This document shows, piece after piece, positions 1 to 6,896 of a DNA stretch of 8,995 nt. The translations under genes and the position numbers were made by a program. The notes under the pieces are model-generated. The model did not search any database and had not been told where the DNA came from. It saw nothing but the letters and a program-made list of their open reading frames with translations. Origin of the DNA: Wenzhouxiangella sp. (GTDB taxonomy: Bacteria; Pseudomonadota; Gammaproteobacteria; Xanthomonadales; Wenzhouxiangellaceae). The stretch's first letter is position 1, and every line of letters begins with the position of its first letter. The stretch is from assembly GCA_007123575.1 (NCBI GenBank), contig SKKV01000015.1:1-8995 (forward strand), written 5' to 3'.

Positions 1-1
1 A

Positions 2-73
2 CACTTGCTGGGCGACGAGGTCACCGATAGCGAAATCCAGGAACTGGCTAGGGCATCTGAAAGCGATCGCTGA
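2..73 (+). CDS. Probable 3' end of an unidentified gene (partial)
   Basis: Reading from base 2, an open frame runs into the window and ends at TGA 71-73, giving the tail HLLGDEVTDSEIQELARASE followed by SDR. The tail is acidic and helix-forming and looks like natural protein rather than an antisense shadow. If real, this gene converges on the serine-hydrolase gene on the other strand, and the two coding ends overlap by 26 bp (48-73). Only 23 codons are visible, so no family can be named. The opposite-strand gene is certain here, so this frame could still be chance. Confidence 0.45.
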   Translation, partial: HLLGDEVTDSEIQELARASESDR

Positions 74-1673
74 AAACTCGATCGAACATCGGTTCGTTGC
101 GGACCAGTTCGCGAAAGTCGGCGTCTTCGGCGAAGGCCTGAACGAATGCAGACGGGAACAGGCCGGCGCCGCAGCTGTGCACGCTTTCATGAATGAACAA
201 GGCCACGGCGACCTGGTCGCCGCTGGCCGCGTCTTCCAGGTAGGCGGTCATGTTGCAGACATTCTGCGGCCCGAAGCTGCCACCCTTGGCACCGAAGCGA
301 CTGAAACGATCGCTGATCCCCTCAACCTCCAACGGCCATTCCATCAGCGGCTCGACGACGGCCTGCACATCGGGGTCAAGCAGGTCACGTTGCAGCAGGG
401 CGGTCATCAGTTCCAGCATGGTGCGGCTGTTGGTGCGAGAGAAATAGCGGCCGAGAATGGTTCGGCGATCTTCAAAGCTGTTCTGGCCACCAAAACTGCA
501 GCCGGGGGGCACTGAATCCCAGGGCAAGGCGGTACAGATGAAATTTCGCTGATCCTGCATCCAGGTATCGTCCTGCATCTGCCCCTGGAACAGCGCGTTG
601 AGTTCATCACGCCAGCCTTCATCCAGCAGGCTGTCATACTTGCCGATGATCCGAGCTGCAGGACCCGGCTCGGTGGTCATCCCCTGAAAGAACTGGAAAA
701 AAGCGTTGATGCTGATCGGCACATCGTGATGGCCGTCGATATACTGGTCCACCACTTCAGCCACCGCCGCCTCGCCCAGTTCGTTGAGCAACCAGTCGGG
801 CGCGGCGTTGTCGGACTCTCGCATCATCACCGACATCATCTGTTCAATACTGACCTGGTCGGGATTACCAAGCCGGTCCCAGGCAGCAACAAGCGCGCCG
901 CCATCCGAGCGCATGGAAAAACGCGCCCATTCTTCTTTGTCGACAGTAAAGTTCGGGTCAAGCTGCTTGGCCACGACCGCCTCGGCATAGGCCAGCAACA
1001 TCAAGGTCTTGTAGGTTGAGGCGGTGGAATGCAGCCGCTCGGGATTGAAGTGACGCTCCCAACCGGCATTGACATGACGCACCGACAAGGCGCAATGCTC
1101 GGGATTGCCCTCGCAATAGCGCAGCAAGGCCACGGTCTGCGGGCCGCTGAACAAATTGGTCTCGATGTCCACTGCCAAGCCCGAAGTGTTGGCAAAGAAC
1201 TGGCCCCATTCAAAGGTCAAGGCAAGCACCGGTATGGTGCCGGTAAAGCCTTCGCCCAGGGTAAAAGCCGGCAGCGGCAGGTTGGCCTGCGTGCCCTGGT
1301 CAAACAGGATCACGGCGCTGGCGCCAGCGGCCTCGGCGTTCAGCACCTTGGTGGAAAACGGGCAGCCACCGCGCTGAATCAGCGCAATGTGGCCGGCGGG
1401 AAAGCTGGAAAAATGCTCTGGCTCGCAGCCGCTGTTTGAGTCTCCTGGTGCGTCCAGGGACAGGGCAACCGGCGTGACCGGGCCACTGGCGGTGCCTGAA
1501 GGCGCGAAGGAAACAATCGTGAATTGGCGCCCGTCGGCATAACTTTGAAAGCTTGGCGAAGTACGATCGAGACGAATGTCGCCGACCCGAACCGTGGTCG
1601 ATGTCTGGGCCTGGACCAACCCGACAAAAAACACGGCGAGTAAGGCAAAAGCGGGTCTGTACATCCAGCTCAT
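48..1673 (-). CDS. Exported PA-domain / class A beta-lactamase-like serine hydrolase
   Basis: 541 residues from the ATG at 1673. An upstream in-frame ATG at 1742 exists, but 1673 has an AGAGGA ribosome site seven bases before it and opens directly on a signal peptide (residues 1 to about 22, ending LVQA). Residues about 75-165 look like a protease-associated (PA) domain, including HIALIQRGGCPFSTK followed by an AEAAGASAVILF stretch. The rest resembles class A beta-lactamase-like hydrolases: S219-T-Y-K222 (nucleophile Ser and Lys), S287-D-N289, and K463-G-G465 in the KTG position. Relative to class A enzymes there are about 70 extra residues between SDN and KGG, containing several cysteines, and I see no Glu where the omega-loop Glu166 should fall. 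The protein is therefore probably a periplasmic or secreted serine hydrolase (peptidase, esterase or DD-peptidase type) rather than a resistance enzyme. Substrate unknown. The C-terminus is VFSDRFQMP. Confidence 0.85.
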   Translation of the reverse strand: MSWMYRPAFALLAVFFVGLVQAQTSTTVRVGDIRLDRTSPSFQSYADGRQFTIVSFAPSGTASGPVTPVALSLDAPGDSNSGCEPEHFSSFPAGHIALIQRGGCPFSTKVLNAEAAGASAVILFDQGTQANLPLPAFTLGEGFTGTIPVLALTFEWGQFFANTSGLAVDIETNLFSGPQTVALLRYCEGNPEHCALSVRHVNAGWERHFNPERLHSTASTYKTLMLLAYAEAVVAKQLDPNFTVDKEEWARFSMRSDGGALVAAWDRLGNPDQVSIEQMMSVMMRESDNAAPDWLLNELGEAAVAEVVDQYIDGHHDVPISINAFFQFFQGMTTEPGPAARIIGKYDSLLDEGWRDELNALFQGQMQDDTWMQDQRNFICTALPWDSVPPGCSFGGQNSFEDRRTILGRYFSRTNSRTMLELMTALLQRDLLDPDVQAVVEPLMEWPLEVEGISDRFSRFGAKGGSFGPQNVCNMTAYLEDAASGDQVAVALFIHESVHSCGAGLFPSAFVQAFAEDADFRELVRNEPMFDRVFSDRFQMP

Positions 1674-1806
1674 GGCAACATCCTCTTGTCTTTTTGGGGC
1701 ACTCCCGATACTTACGCGCCAGCCGTGCCCAAACCGGCTCACGAACTTTTCCCGACCATCCCAAGTGCTATCCTGTCAACCTACTGAGGGAGCTTAGCGG
1801 CAGGCA
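1674..1806. promoter_or_regulatory. Divergent intergenic region between serine hydrolase and pldA
   Basis: The 133 bp must carry the 5' signals for both divergent genes. Visible candidates are weak. Toward pldA, TATCCT at 1769-1774 could be a -10 with a poor -35 (TTTTCC, 1747-1752, 16-bp spacer). On the minus strand a perfect TTGACA -35 hexamer lies at 1779-1774, but no good -10 follows at 16-18 bp. The two candidates overlap at 1774, so the divergent promoters might compete. For pldA, GAGGGAG at 1786-1792 is a good Shine-Dalgarno sequence but sits 14 bases from the ATG, and no in-frame start exists between the stop TAG at 1795 and 1807. Confidence 0.35.
1681..1686 (-). promoter_or_regulatory. 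Ribosome binding site deciding the serine-hydrolase start
   Basis: Read on the minus strand, AGAGGA lies seven bases before the ATG at 1673. This supports that start over the upstream in-frame ATG at 1742, which would place 23 polar residues ahead of the signal peptide. Confidence 0.65.
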
Positions 1807-2817
1807 ATGACCAATTTCAATCTCCAATGCATCTGCACCGGCGTCGTGCTACTGCTGCTGTCATTCAATACGGCGCTGGCCGCCGATCCGACGGATCTGC
1901 GTCAGCAGGTGGAAAGCTGCCAGGAAATTCGCGATCCGGAGCAGCGCCTGGCCTGCTTTGATCGCCTGCTGGAAACACCGGAAACGCCTGTAGAAACTCG
2001 ACCGGGGCCGCGCGAAGTCAATCGGATGAACCTGTTCTGGGAACTGGACGACCAAACCCACAGCGGGCGCGGACGGATCCGGACTTACAAGCCCTTGCTG
2101 GCATCGCCGGCACGCTGGAGCAACAACCCTAACGAGCAGCCGGCTTCACCCTCCGGGGAAGCCACGTCCCCGTTCCCGCTCGACCCCGTGGAGAGCAGCA
2201 TCCGCTTAAGTCTCAGAACCAAACTCTGGGACAACCCGATTGGCGACAACGGTGACATCTGGTTCGCCTACACCCAGACCGCCTACTGGCAATCGTACAA
2301 CTCATCCAATTCTTCACCGTTTCGTGAGACCAACTACATGCCGGAAATATTCTCAGTCTGGCGGGTCGGTGTACCGCTGGGCGAGCGCTGGCGTTGGGAA
2401 ATGGTCAGCCTGGGCCTGAAGCATCAGTCCAACGGCCGCGGCTCGGTGCTGGGTATTTCGCGAAGCTGGAATTATCTCTACGCCAATGTTGGATTAATGG
2501 GGCAAGACACTGAGGTTTATCTCCGGCCCCGGGTACGCGTGCTGCGAGAAGATCCCGACGACAATGCCGACATCGAAGATTACTTCGGTTACGGTGATCT
2601 GCACATCATCCGACACCTCAATGCCAGCCGCCTCGAGCTGAACGCCCGGCTCAACCCGTCCACCCGAAAGGGCATGGCCGAGCTGGCCTATCACTTTCCG
2701 CTGCTCGGCGACATGCACGGTTATTTCTCGATCTTCAGCGGCTACGGCGAAAGCCTGATCGACTACAACCACAAGCAGACTACGGTAACGGCCGGCGTCT
2801 CACTGTTTCAATTCTGA
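1807..2817 (+). CDS. pldA: Outer-membrane phospholipase A (OMPLA)
   Basis: 336 residues. Signal peptide about 1-25 (ending TALA, mature ADPTD). A short region with two cysteines (CQEIRDPEQRLACFDRLLE) precedes the barrel; similar Cys-containing N-terminal extensions occur in PldA relatives, while E. coli PldA is shorter. The barrel shows the family signatures: FAYTQTAYWQSYN, SSPFRETNYMPE, then KHQSNGR and SRSWN. By alignment to E. coli, the His142-Ser144-Asn156 catalytic set corresponds to H206, S208 and N222. The H-to-N spacing is two residues longer here. R211 matches the calcium-site Arg147. The ending SGYGESLIDYNHKQ and the terminal Phe fit an outer-membrane beta-barrel. The enzyme hydrolyses phospholipids in the outer leaflet of the outer membrane, needs calcium, and in E. 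coli is active as a dimer when membrane asymmetry is lost. No operon partner is clear: the next gene starts 82 bp downstream. Confidence 0.96.
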   Translation: MTNFNLQCICTGVVLLLLSFNTALAADPTDLRQQVESCQEIRDPEQRLACFDRLLETPETPVETRPGPREVNRMNLFWELDDQTHSGRGRIRTYKPLLASPARWSNNPNEQPASPSGEATSPFPLDPVESSIRLSLRTKLWDNPIGDNGDIWFAYTQTAYWQSYNSSNSSPFRETNYMPEIFSVWRVGVPLGERWRWEMVSLGLKHQSNGRGSVLGISRSWNYLYANVGLMGQDTEVYLRPRVRVLREDPDDNADIEDYFGYGDLHIIRHLNASRLELNARLNPSTRKGMAELAYHFPLLGDMHGYFSIFSGYGESLIDYNHKQTTVTAGVSLFQF

Positions 2818-2834
2818 TCGGGACCGCGTCTGGT

Positions 2835-2872
2835 AGCTGAATAAACAGCTGTTCAGGCTGAGTTAGGATAAT
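2835..2872 (+). promoter_or_regulatory. Candidate -10 element and small hairpin before the exported helical protein
   Basis: GATAAT at 2867-2872 matches five of six positions of the sigma70 -10 box, but I see no convincing -35 at 16-18 bp. A small hairpin AGCTG/CAGCT (2835-2839 with 2846-2850, six-base loop) lies just upstream without a T-tract, so it is a poor terminator for pldA. If the -10 is used, transcription would begin near 2879-2880. That leaves about eight bases before the ATG at 2888 and favours the ATG at 2900. Confidence 0.3.
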
Positions 2873-2899
2873 CAGTCGTCCGTTGCCATGGAACGCGCC

Positions 2900-3964
2900 A
2901 TGCTATCCGCTCGCTCAGCTTTTCTTACGGTGATTGGGTTTCTGACTTTACTGAGCCCATTGTCCCTTCTGTGGGCCGGCGGGCTAGTCGAGGTGGGTTC
3001 CGTTCAACGGGCCGTCCTGTTTGACAGCCAAGTGCGTCAGCACTCCCAGATGCTCTTGGGGCACAGTACCTCGGGAGCCGCTGCTGCTGATCAAGTCAGG
3101 AAGCTGGAACGGGTAGCCAGAGGGCCGGCGCTGAGCGCCAGCCAGCGCGACGCGGTTTTCTACGAGTATGTTCGCCGACTGCGTCAGGAACCGCCAGATA
3201 GCGTACCGCCGGCGGTAATGGCCTGGCTGCAGGCTTACCAGCCGCAAGCGGTGACCCGGCATCCGGAATCGGCAAGCTACCTGGTCGCCCTGTTCGACGT
3301 CGCTGCCGCAGCCAGCGGGCTGGCCAACCAGTGGCAGTTCCAGGCTGCCGCCGATGCCCTGGCCGACACCAAGCCCACTGCCCTGCCAGCACTGCTGGAC
3401 ACCTACCGGCCCGAGCCGACCGATCCCTGGTCAAACGGCATTCGCTGGGCGCTGCCTGCGCTGCCGCCCAAGCGGCTGGACTGGCTGGCCCAAGCCTTGA
3501 CCGAGTCTTCGCCCCAGCCGCACCTGCTGGCCTACGTGCACCTGGCCCGCCAGTCGGCAGCCGACCTGCTGGCCGTGCTGCCGGCGCTGAGCGGGCCTCA
3601 GACCAGCGCCTTGCTGCAGGCCGCCATCCGACAGTGGCCAGCGCAAGCGCAGCTGGCCCTGATGCAGCAAACCCTGGAACATGCCGACAGCGGCGTGGCC
3701 GCCCTGGCCATGGCGCAAATGACTGACCTGGTGGCTGGCAACGACCAGGCCAAGCTCACCTGGGGAGAACAATTGCTGGGCCTGCTGGATGACGAGGTTC
3801 TGGGCGCCAACGCCGCCCTGCAGCTGGCCCGCATGCCCGAGGTAAACTGGCTTGAACAAGGCGGCGCCAACCTTGAACTGTCCGAGCGTGCTCGCCAGCG
3901 CCTGGAGCTGATGGCCGAACTCGAACCGCAGGTGCAGACGCGCCAGCAAGGGGGGCTGCGGTGA
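2900..3964 (+). CDS. Exported alpha-helical protein of unknown function
   Basis: 354 residues from the ATG at 2900; an in-frame ATG at 2888 would add MERA. I prefer 2900 because GGAA lies six bases upstream and the signal peptide begins cleanly there (MLSARSAFLTVIGFLTLLSP, likely cleaved near LLWA/GG). The mature part is rich in Ala, Leu, Gln and Pro, with no cysteine. From about residue 160 it looks like successive paired amphipathic helices (for example LLQAAIRQWPAQAQLALMQQ and ALAMAQMTDLVAGND), suggestive of a HEAT- or TPR-like solenoid, though I cannot register a repeat unit. I recognise no catalytic motif. Its stop overlaps the start of the M14 carboxypeptidase by 4 bp, so a role as partner, chaperone or inhibitor of that enzyme is a reasonable but untested inference. 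Confidence 0.8.
   Translation: MLSARSAFLTVIGFLTLLSPLSLLWAGGLVEVGSVQRAVLFDSQVRQHSQMLLGHSTSGAAAADQVRKLERVARGPALSASQRDAVFYEYVRRLRQEPPDSVPPAVMAWLQAYQPQAVTRHPESASYLVALFDVAAAASGLANQWQFQAAADALADTKPTALPALLDTYRPEPTDPWSNGIRWALPALPPKRLDWLAQALTESSPQPHLLAYVHLARQSAADLLAVLPALSGPQTSALLQAAIRQWPAQAQLALMQQTLEHADSGVAALAMAQMTDLVAGNDQAKLTWGEQLLGLLDDEVLGANAALQLARMPEVNWLEQGGANLELSERARQRLELMAELEPQVQTRQQGGLR
3948..3955 (+). promoter_or_regulatory. Ribosome binding site for the GTG-started carboxypeptidase
   Basis: AAGGGGGG ends five bases before the GTG at 3961, inside the last codons of the upstream gene. The GTGA overlap (start GTG, stop TGA) is the classic arrangement for translational coupling. The site supports a GTG start, and the product then begins directly with a signal peptide. 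Confidence 0.7.
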
Positions 3965-6525
3965 ATAATCGACGCTTGCTTGCCCGCGTCCGAGCCCTTG
4001 CCCTGCTGATCGCCCTGGCGCTGGTAGCGCAGCCATTGCAGGCCCAGGAACTGGTTCAGTGGACCGAAGGCCCCGGACGCCTGGGCCTGGGCTATCCCGT
4101 TCCGACCCCGGTTGATACCGCCCTGCCCTTCGACGGCTTTCGCAGCTACGCCGGCCTGCATGCCCGGCACCAGGACCTGATGATGACCAACCCGGTGGTG
4201 CACGGGCAAGTGGTAGGGCAGACCCTGCTCGGGCGCGATATCTGGGCCTACCGTCTGGGCAGCGACTCCAACCTGGACCCGCTCGGGCAGCCCAAGTCCG
4301 CGGTGATGTACGCCGGCACGGTCCATGCCCGCGAGTGGCAGTCGCCCGAGGTGGTCACCGGGCTGATGGAGCTGATGGCCGACAACGCCGATGATGATCA
4401 TTGGCTGGGCTACATCCGCGACCACGTCAATATCGTTGTGGTGCCTGTCATCAACATCGACGGTTTCTTACAAACCCAGCGCTACCCGGCATCGAACTGG
4501 ATGGGCACCGACAACCGGCACCCGCAGTTCTGGCCTCGCGACGGCCGAATGCGGCGCAAAAATCATCGCGGCGCCGATGAGACATTGTCGACCGTCGGTG
4601 ATCACCTGTCGGGCATCGATATCAACCGCAACAATCCGCCGTTCTTTCCCGGCCCCCAATTCACCGACATCCCGGCCGACCTGACCTACCGCGGGCCGGC
4701 CGAGCAATCCGAGCCTGAAACACAGGCCCTGGTCGCCGCCGCCGATCTGGCCCCCGGCGACCGGCTTCGTTTCTATGCCGACATGCATTCCTACACGCGG
4801 GTGTTTTTCAGCGTGCATACCGGCAACTGGCGTCGCAATGCCATTCAGAACCGCCTGTTCAACATGATTACCGAGCACCACCGCCGGCTGCCCGGCGGCA
4901 AGGTTTACACCGACGAGCGCTCGTTTCCCAACACCGGCATCGGCACTACCTCGGAATATTTCGGCCATGCCTACCAGGTGCCCTCGATGACCTGGGAAAT
5001 CGAACCCGGCAGCCAGGGCGGTGCTGAATACGGTGGTTTCCGCAGCAATGGCCACGACGGATTCATTCTGCCGAACAGCGAAATTCGGCGGGTGCGCGAA
5101 AACCTGGCCCTGTCGATGGCCGCGGCCGCCTACCACATGGCCGGGCCGCCGCATATTCTCCAGGCCAAGATCTTCGATGCCGACAGCGACAGCCTGATCT
5201 GGAGCGCGCGCTGGCAGGAAGCCGACGAGCTGGAGCGCCAGCTGTTGACCTTCAAGGCCCAGGCCCTGCAACCCGGCCGTGACTATCGCATCTGGATTGC
5301 CTTCAGCAAGCCCATGCGCTGGCGCGAAGACGGAGAGATCAAGCCGTTCCCCGGCCGACCCGCATCGGGCCTGGCCGTCAACCTGGCCATGCTCGCCAAC
5401 GGCGACGCGCTTGACATTGACTGGAGCGAACCCGAATGGCAGAAAGATGCCGGCCTGGCGCCGCATGGCCGCCTGCGCTATCGTGACGATGCCTTCAGCG
5501 CCACATTCAACATTGCCGATACCCTGGACAACCATGCCCTGATCGCCGCGGGCAGCGACGATGAGCCGATCCGGCTGGCGCTGGACCTTTCCGACCTGAC
5601 CGGCCATCGCCTGGACGCCGACCCGGCCACCGCGGTTGACTTTGTTGACGGCACCTGGGAAGGCTACGAAACCGACCTGCCCGGCCAGGTTGATGCCGGC
5701 GGCCCGGACAAGACCTTGCAGCCGGCCGTGACCAGCGGTCCGGTCGAAGCAGCCCCGCTAAGCCGCCCCGGCCACAGCGCCATGTGGCTGGATCGCGAGC
5801 GATCCGGGGAAGGCTGGATGCTGGAACTGCTCGACGACAACCGCGCCATCGCCTACTTTTTCACCTACGACGAACACGGCCAGCAGCGCTGGCTGTTCGG
5901 TGACGGCATCGTCACCGGCAACCGGATTCATTTCGACACGCTGCTGCTGCCCACGGGCGGTCGCTTCGGCCCGGATTTCGATGTCGAGGCAGTAGAACGT
6001 ATCAAGAGCGGTTGGGCCACCCTGACCTTTTCCGACTGCGATAACGGCTGGTACGACATCGAGGCCTTCGGCCAGCACAACAGCTTCCATATGGAACGAC
6101 TGATCCGCCCCCTGGGCCTGGACTGCCCCGGCCCGGCCAGCGAGGTGCCGGACCATGCCCGCCAGAGCGGCTCGTGGTACGACCCAGACAGCGCCGGCCA
6201 GGGCTTCACCCTGCAATGGTTCAACCCGGACCAGGCCCTGATCCTGTGGTTTACCTACAGCCCAGACGGCGAGCAATACTGGATGATCGGCACCGGCGAG
6301 CGCGAAGGCGACCGCATTTACGTGCCGGAACTGCTTGCCGCCAGGGGCGCCCGATTCGGTTCGGCCTTCGACCCGGACGATGTCGAGCTGTTCGAGTGGG
6401 GCTCGCTCGAACTGCAGCTGAACTGCCTGACCGGCCATGCTGAATACCATTCGATCCTTCCCGAGTTCGGCGCCGGCACACTCAACCTGGTCCGCCTGAG
6501 CAAGTTGGCCGAACTGGAGTGCTGA
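3961..6525 (+). CDS. Secreted M14 zinc carboxypeptidase with tandem C-terminal domains
   Basis: 854 residues, GTG start, signal peptide 1-28 (ending PLQA). The catalytic domain spans about 55-390. By alignment to carboxypeptidase A, zinc ligands are H122 and E125 (TVHAREWQSPE) and H276 (DMHSYTRVFFS). R199 in RMRRKNHRG matches Arg127, N222-R223 (DINRNN) match Asn144-Arg145, and E346 in PSMTWEIEPGS is the likely general base (Glu270). All key residues are present, so it should be active; substrate preference cannot be read. Residues about 395-590 look beta-rich and unassigned. Residues about 604-720 and 736-852 are two copies of one domain, sharing an FTY-x3-G-x-Q-x-W core, a G-x-RFG-x-x-F motif, a [WG]-x-x-L segment and a closing RL. 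They end at DC and EC. The enzyme probably trims C-terminal residues from peptides outside the cytoplasm, with the repeats as binding or anchoring modules (inference). Confidence 0.93.
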   Translation: MNNRRLLARVRALALLIALALVAQPLQAQELVQWTEGPGRLGLGYPVPTPVDTALPFDGFRSYAGLHARHQDLMMTNPVVHGQVVGQTLLGRDIWAYRLGSDSNLDPLGQPKSAVMYAGTVHAREWQSPEVVTGLMELMADNADDDHWLGYIRDHVNIVVVPVINIDGFLQTQRYPASNWMGTDNRHPQFWPRDGRMRRKNHRGADETLSTVGDHLSGIDINRNNPPFFPGPQFTDIPADLTYRGPAEQSEPETQALVAAADLAPGDRLRFYADMHSYTRVFFSVHTGNWRRNAIQNRLFNMITEHHRRLPGGKVYTDERSFPNTGIGTTSEYFGHAYQVPSMTWEIEPGSQGGAEYGGFRSNGHDGFILPNSEIRRVRENLALSMAAAAYHMAGPPHILQAKIFDADSDSLIWSARWQEADELERQLLTFKAQALQPGRDYRIWIAFSKPMRWREDGEIKPFPGRPASGLAVNLAMLANGDALDIDWSEPEWQKDAGLAPHGRLRYRDDAFSATFNIADTLDNHALIAAGSDDEPIRLALDLSDLTGHRLDADPATAVDFVDGTWEGYETDLPGQVDAGGPDKTLQPAVTSGPVEAAPLSRPGHSAMWLDRERSGEGWMLELLDDNRAIAYFFTYDEHGQQRWLFGDGIVTGNRIHFDTLLLPTGGRFGPDFDVEAVERIKSGWATLTFSDCDNGWYDIEAFGQHNSFHMERLIRPLGLDCPGPASEVPDHARQSGSWYDPDSAGQGFTLQWFNPDQALILWFTYSPDGEQYWMIGTGEREGDRIYVPELLAARGARFGSAFDPDDVELFEWGSLELQLNCLTGHAEYHSILPEFGAGTLNLVRLSKLAELEC
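5770..6516 (+). repeat. Two tandem copies of a ~115-residue domain inside the carboxypeptidase
   Basis: Protein-level repeat. Copy 1 covers residues about 604-720 (5770-6120) and copy 2 about 736-852 (6166-6516). Aligned landmarks: SGEGWMLEL against AGQGFTLQW; AYFFTYDEHGQQRWLFG against ILWFTYSPDGEQYWMIG; GNRIHFDTLL against GDRIYVPELL; GGRFGPDFD against GARFGSAFD; SGWATLTFSDC against WGSLELQLNC; MERL against LVRL. The copies are well diverged, so the duplication is old or the domains were acquired separately. Each has a Cys in its second half. Confidence 0.85.
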
Positions 6526-6896
6526 CCAAAACTTTCATTCCTGATTACCTTCCTACCTCAACCATCGGTCTGAGGGCCTTGTGCGTCAGGCCTTGAGGTG
6601 CAGCCGAAGCGCGCAGGGCCAGGCGGATAAAGGGCCGCCGCCTGTTTGAGCGGAACGCCCTTTAGGGCGTGCAGCGAGTTCGGCGGACCCCGCCTGGACC
6701 GAGAACTGCAGGGGATCGGCCGCCCGCGAGGGCGGTCGACAAACCGTTGGCCTGATGGACAAGGCCCTCTGACCGATCCGCGCCCCGCAGGCGTGGCTGA
6801 AGCACTTGCGCAGTAAATCAGTATTTTGAAAACCGATTGATCCAGTTCGGCTCCGTGGCGCGCGTAAACAATATGCCCGCCACCAGAGATCCGACA
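6526..6896. other. 371-bp intergenic region holding one structured element
   Basis: Between the carboxypeptidase stop and the next likely start there is no credible gene. The open frames that cross it are short, Arg/Ala/Gly-rich and without a ribosome site or family signature. 6526-6563 shows nothing notable, 6564-6796 is densely palindromic (separate entry), and 6797-6896 is plain with an AT-rich patch (6811-6838) where a promoter for the next gene might lie. I could not find a good -35/-10 pair there. Confidence 0.7.
6564..6796 (+). ncRNA. Candidate structured RNA or palindromic repeat element
   Basis: An outer helix pairs 6564-6592 with 6749-6777: 26 Watson-Crick pairs, one G.U (6585/6756), and mismatches at 6571/6770 and 6583/6758. 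Inside it are: a hairpin at about 6593-6616; 6620-6626 with 6638-6644 (CAGGCGG/CCGCCTG); 6655-6660 with 6665-6670 (ACGCCC/GGGCGT, loop TTTA); a bulged stem 6671-6709 (GCA/TGC, GTTC/GAAC, GGCGG/CCGCC); and 6716-6725 with 6730-6739, ten pairs capped by a GCGA (GNRA-type) loop. A further hairpin, 6778-6784 with 6790-6796, abuts the outer helix. The wobble pairs (6585/6756, 6719/6736, 6780/6794, and probable ones at 6593/6616 and 6599/6611) are all G.U only if the + strand is transcribed. It could be a 3'UTR structure of the carboxypeptidase mRNA, an independent RNA, or a dispersed DNA repeat. I recognise no named family. Confidence 0.5.

Noticed and set aside
48..1673. Calling the serine hydrolase an antibiotic-resistance beta-lactamase
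   Set aside because: The PA fusion, the large insertion and the apparent absence of the omega-loop Glu argue against a dedicated lactamase. The motifs alone support only the fold.
2835..2850. AGCTG/CAGCT hairpin as the pldA terminator
   Set aside because: It has only five pairs and no following T-tract, which is too weak to call a terminator.
3431..4425. Overlapping minus-strand frames across the helical-protein and peptidase junction
   Set aside because: They are antisense to two well-supported genes, low in complexity and without domain motifs.
4468..5607. Long open frame (379 codons) on the minus strand inside the carboxypeptidase gene
   Set aside because: It lies antisense to the M14 catalytic residues and has a Gly/Ala/Val/Gln-biased composition with no motif and no sensible start context. 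Long antisense frames are common in high-GC genes.
6564..6796. Retron-type msr/msd RNA, suggested by the long closing inverted repeat
   Set aside because: No reverse transcriptase gene is present in the window, and I see no typical branching-G context in the arm. The resemblance is only in the outline.
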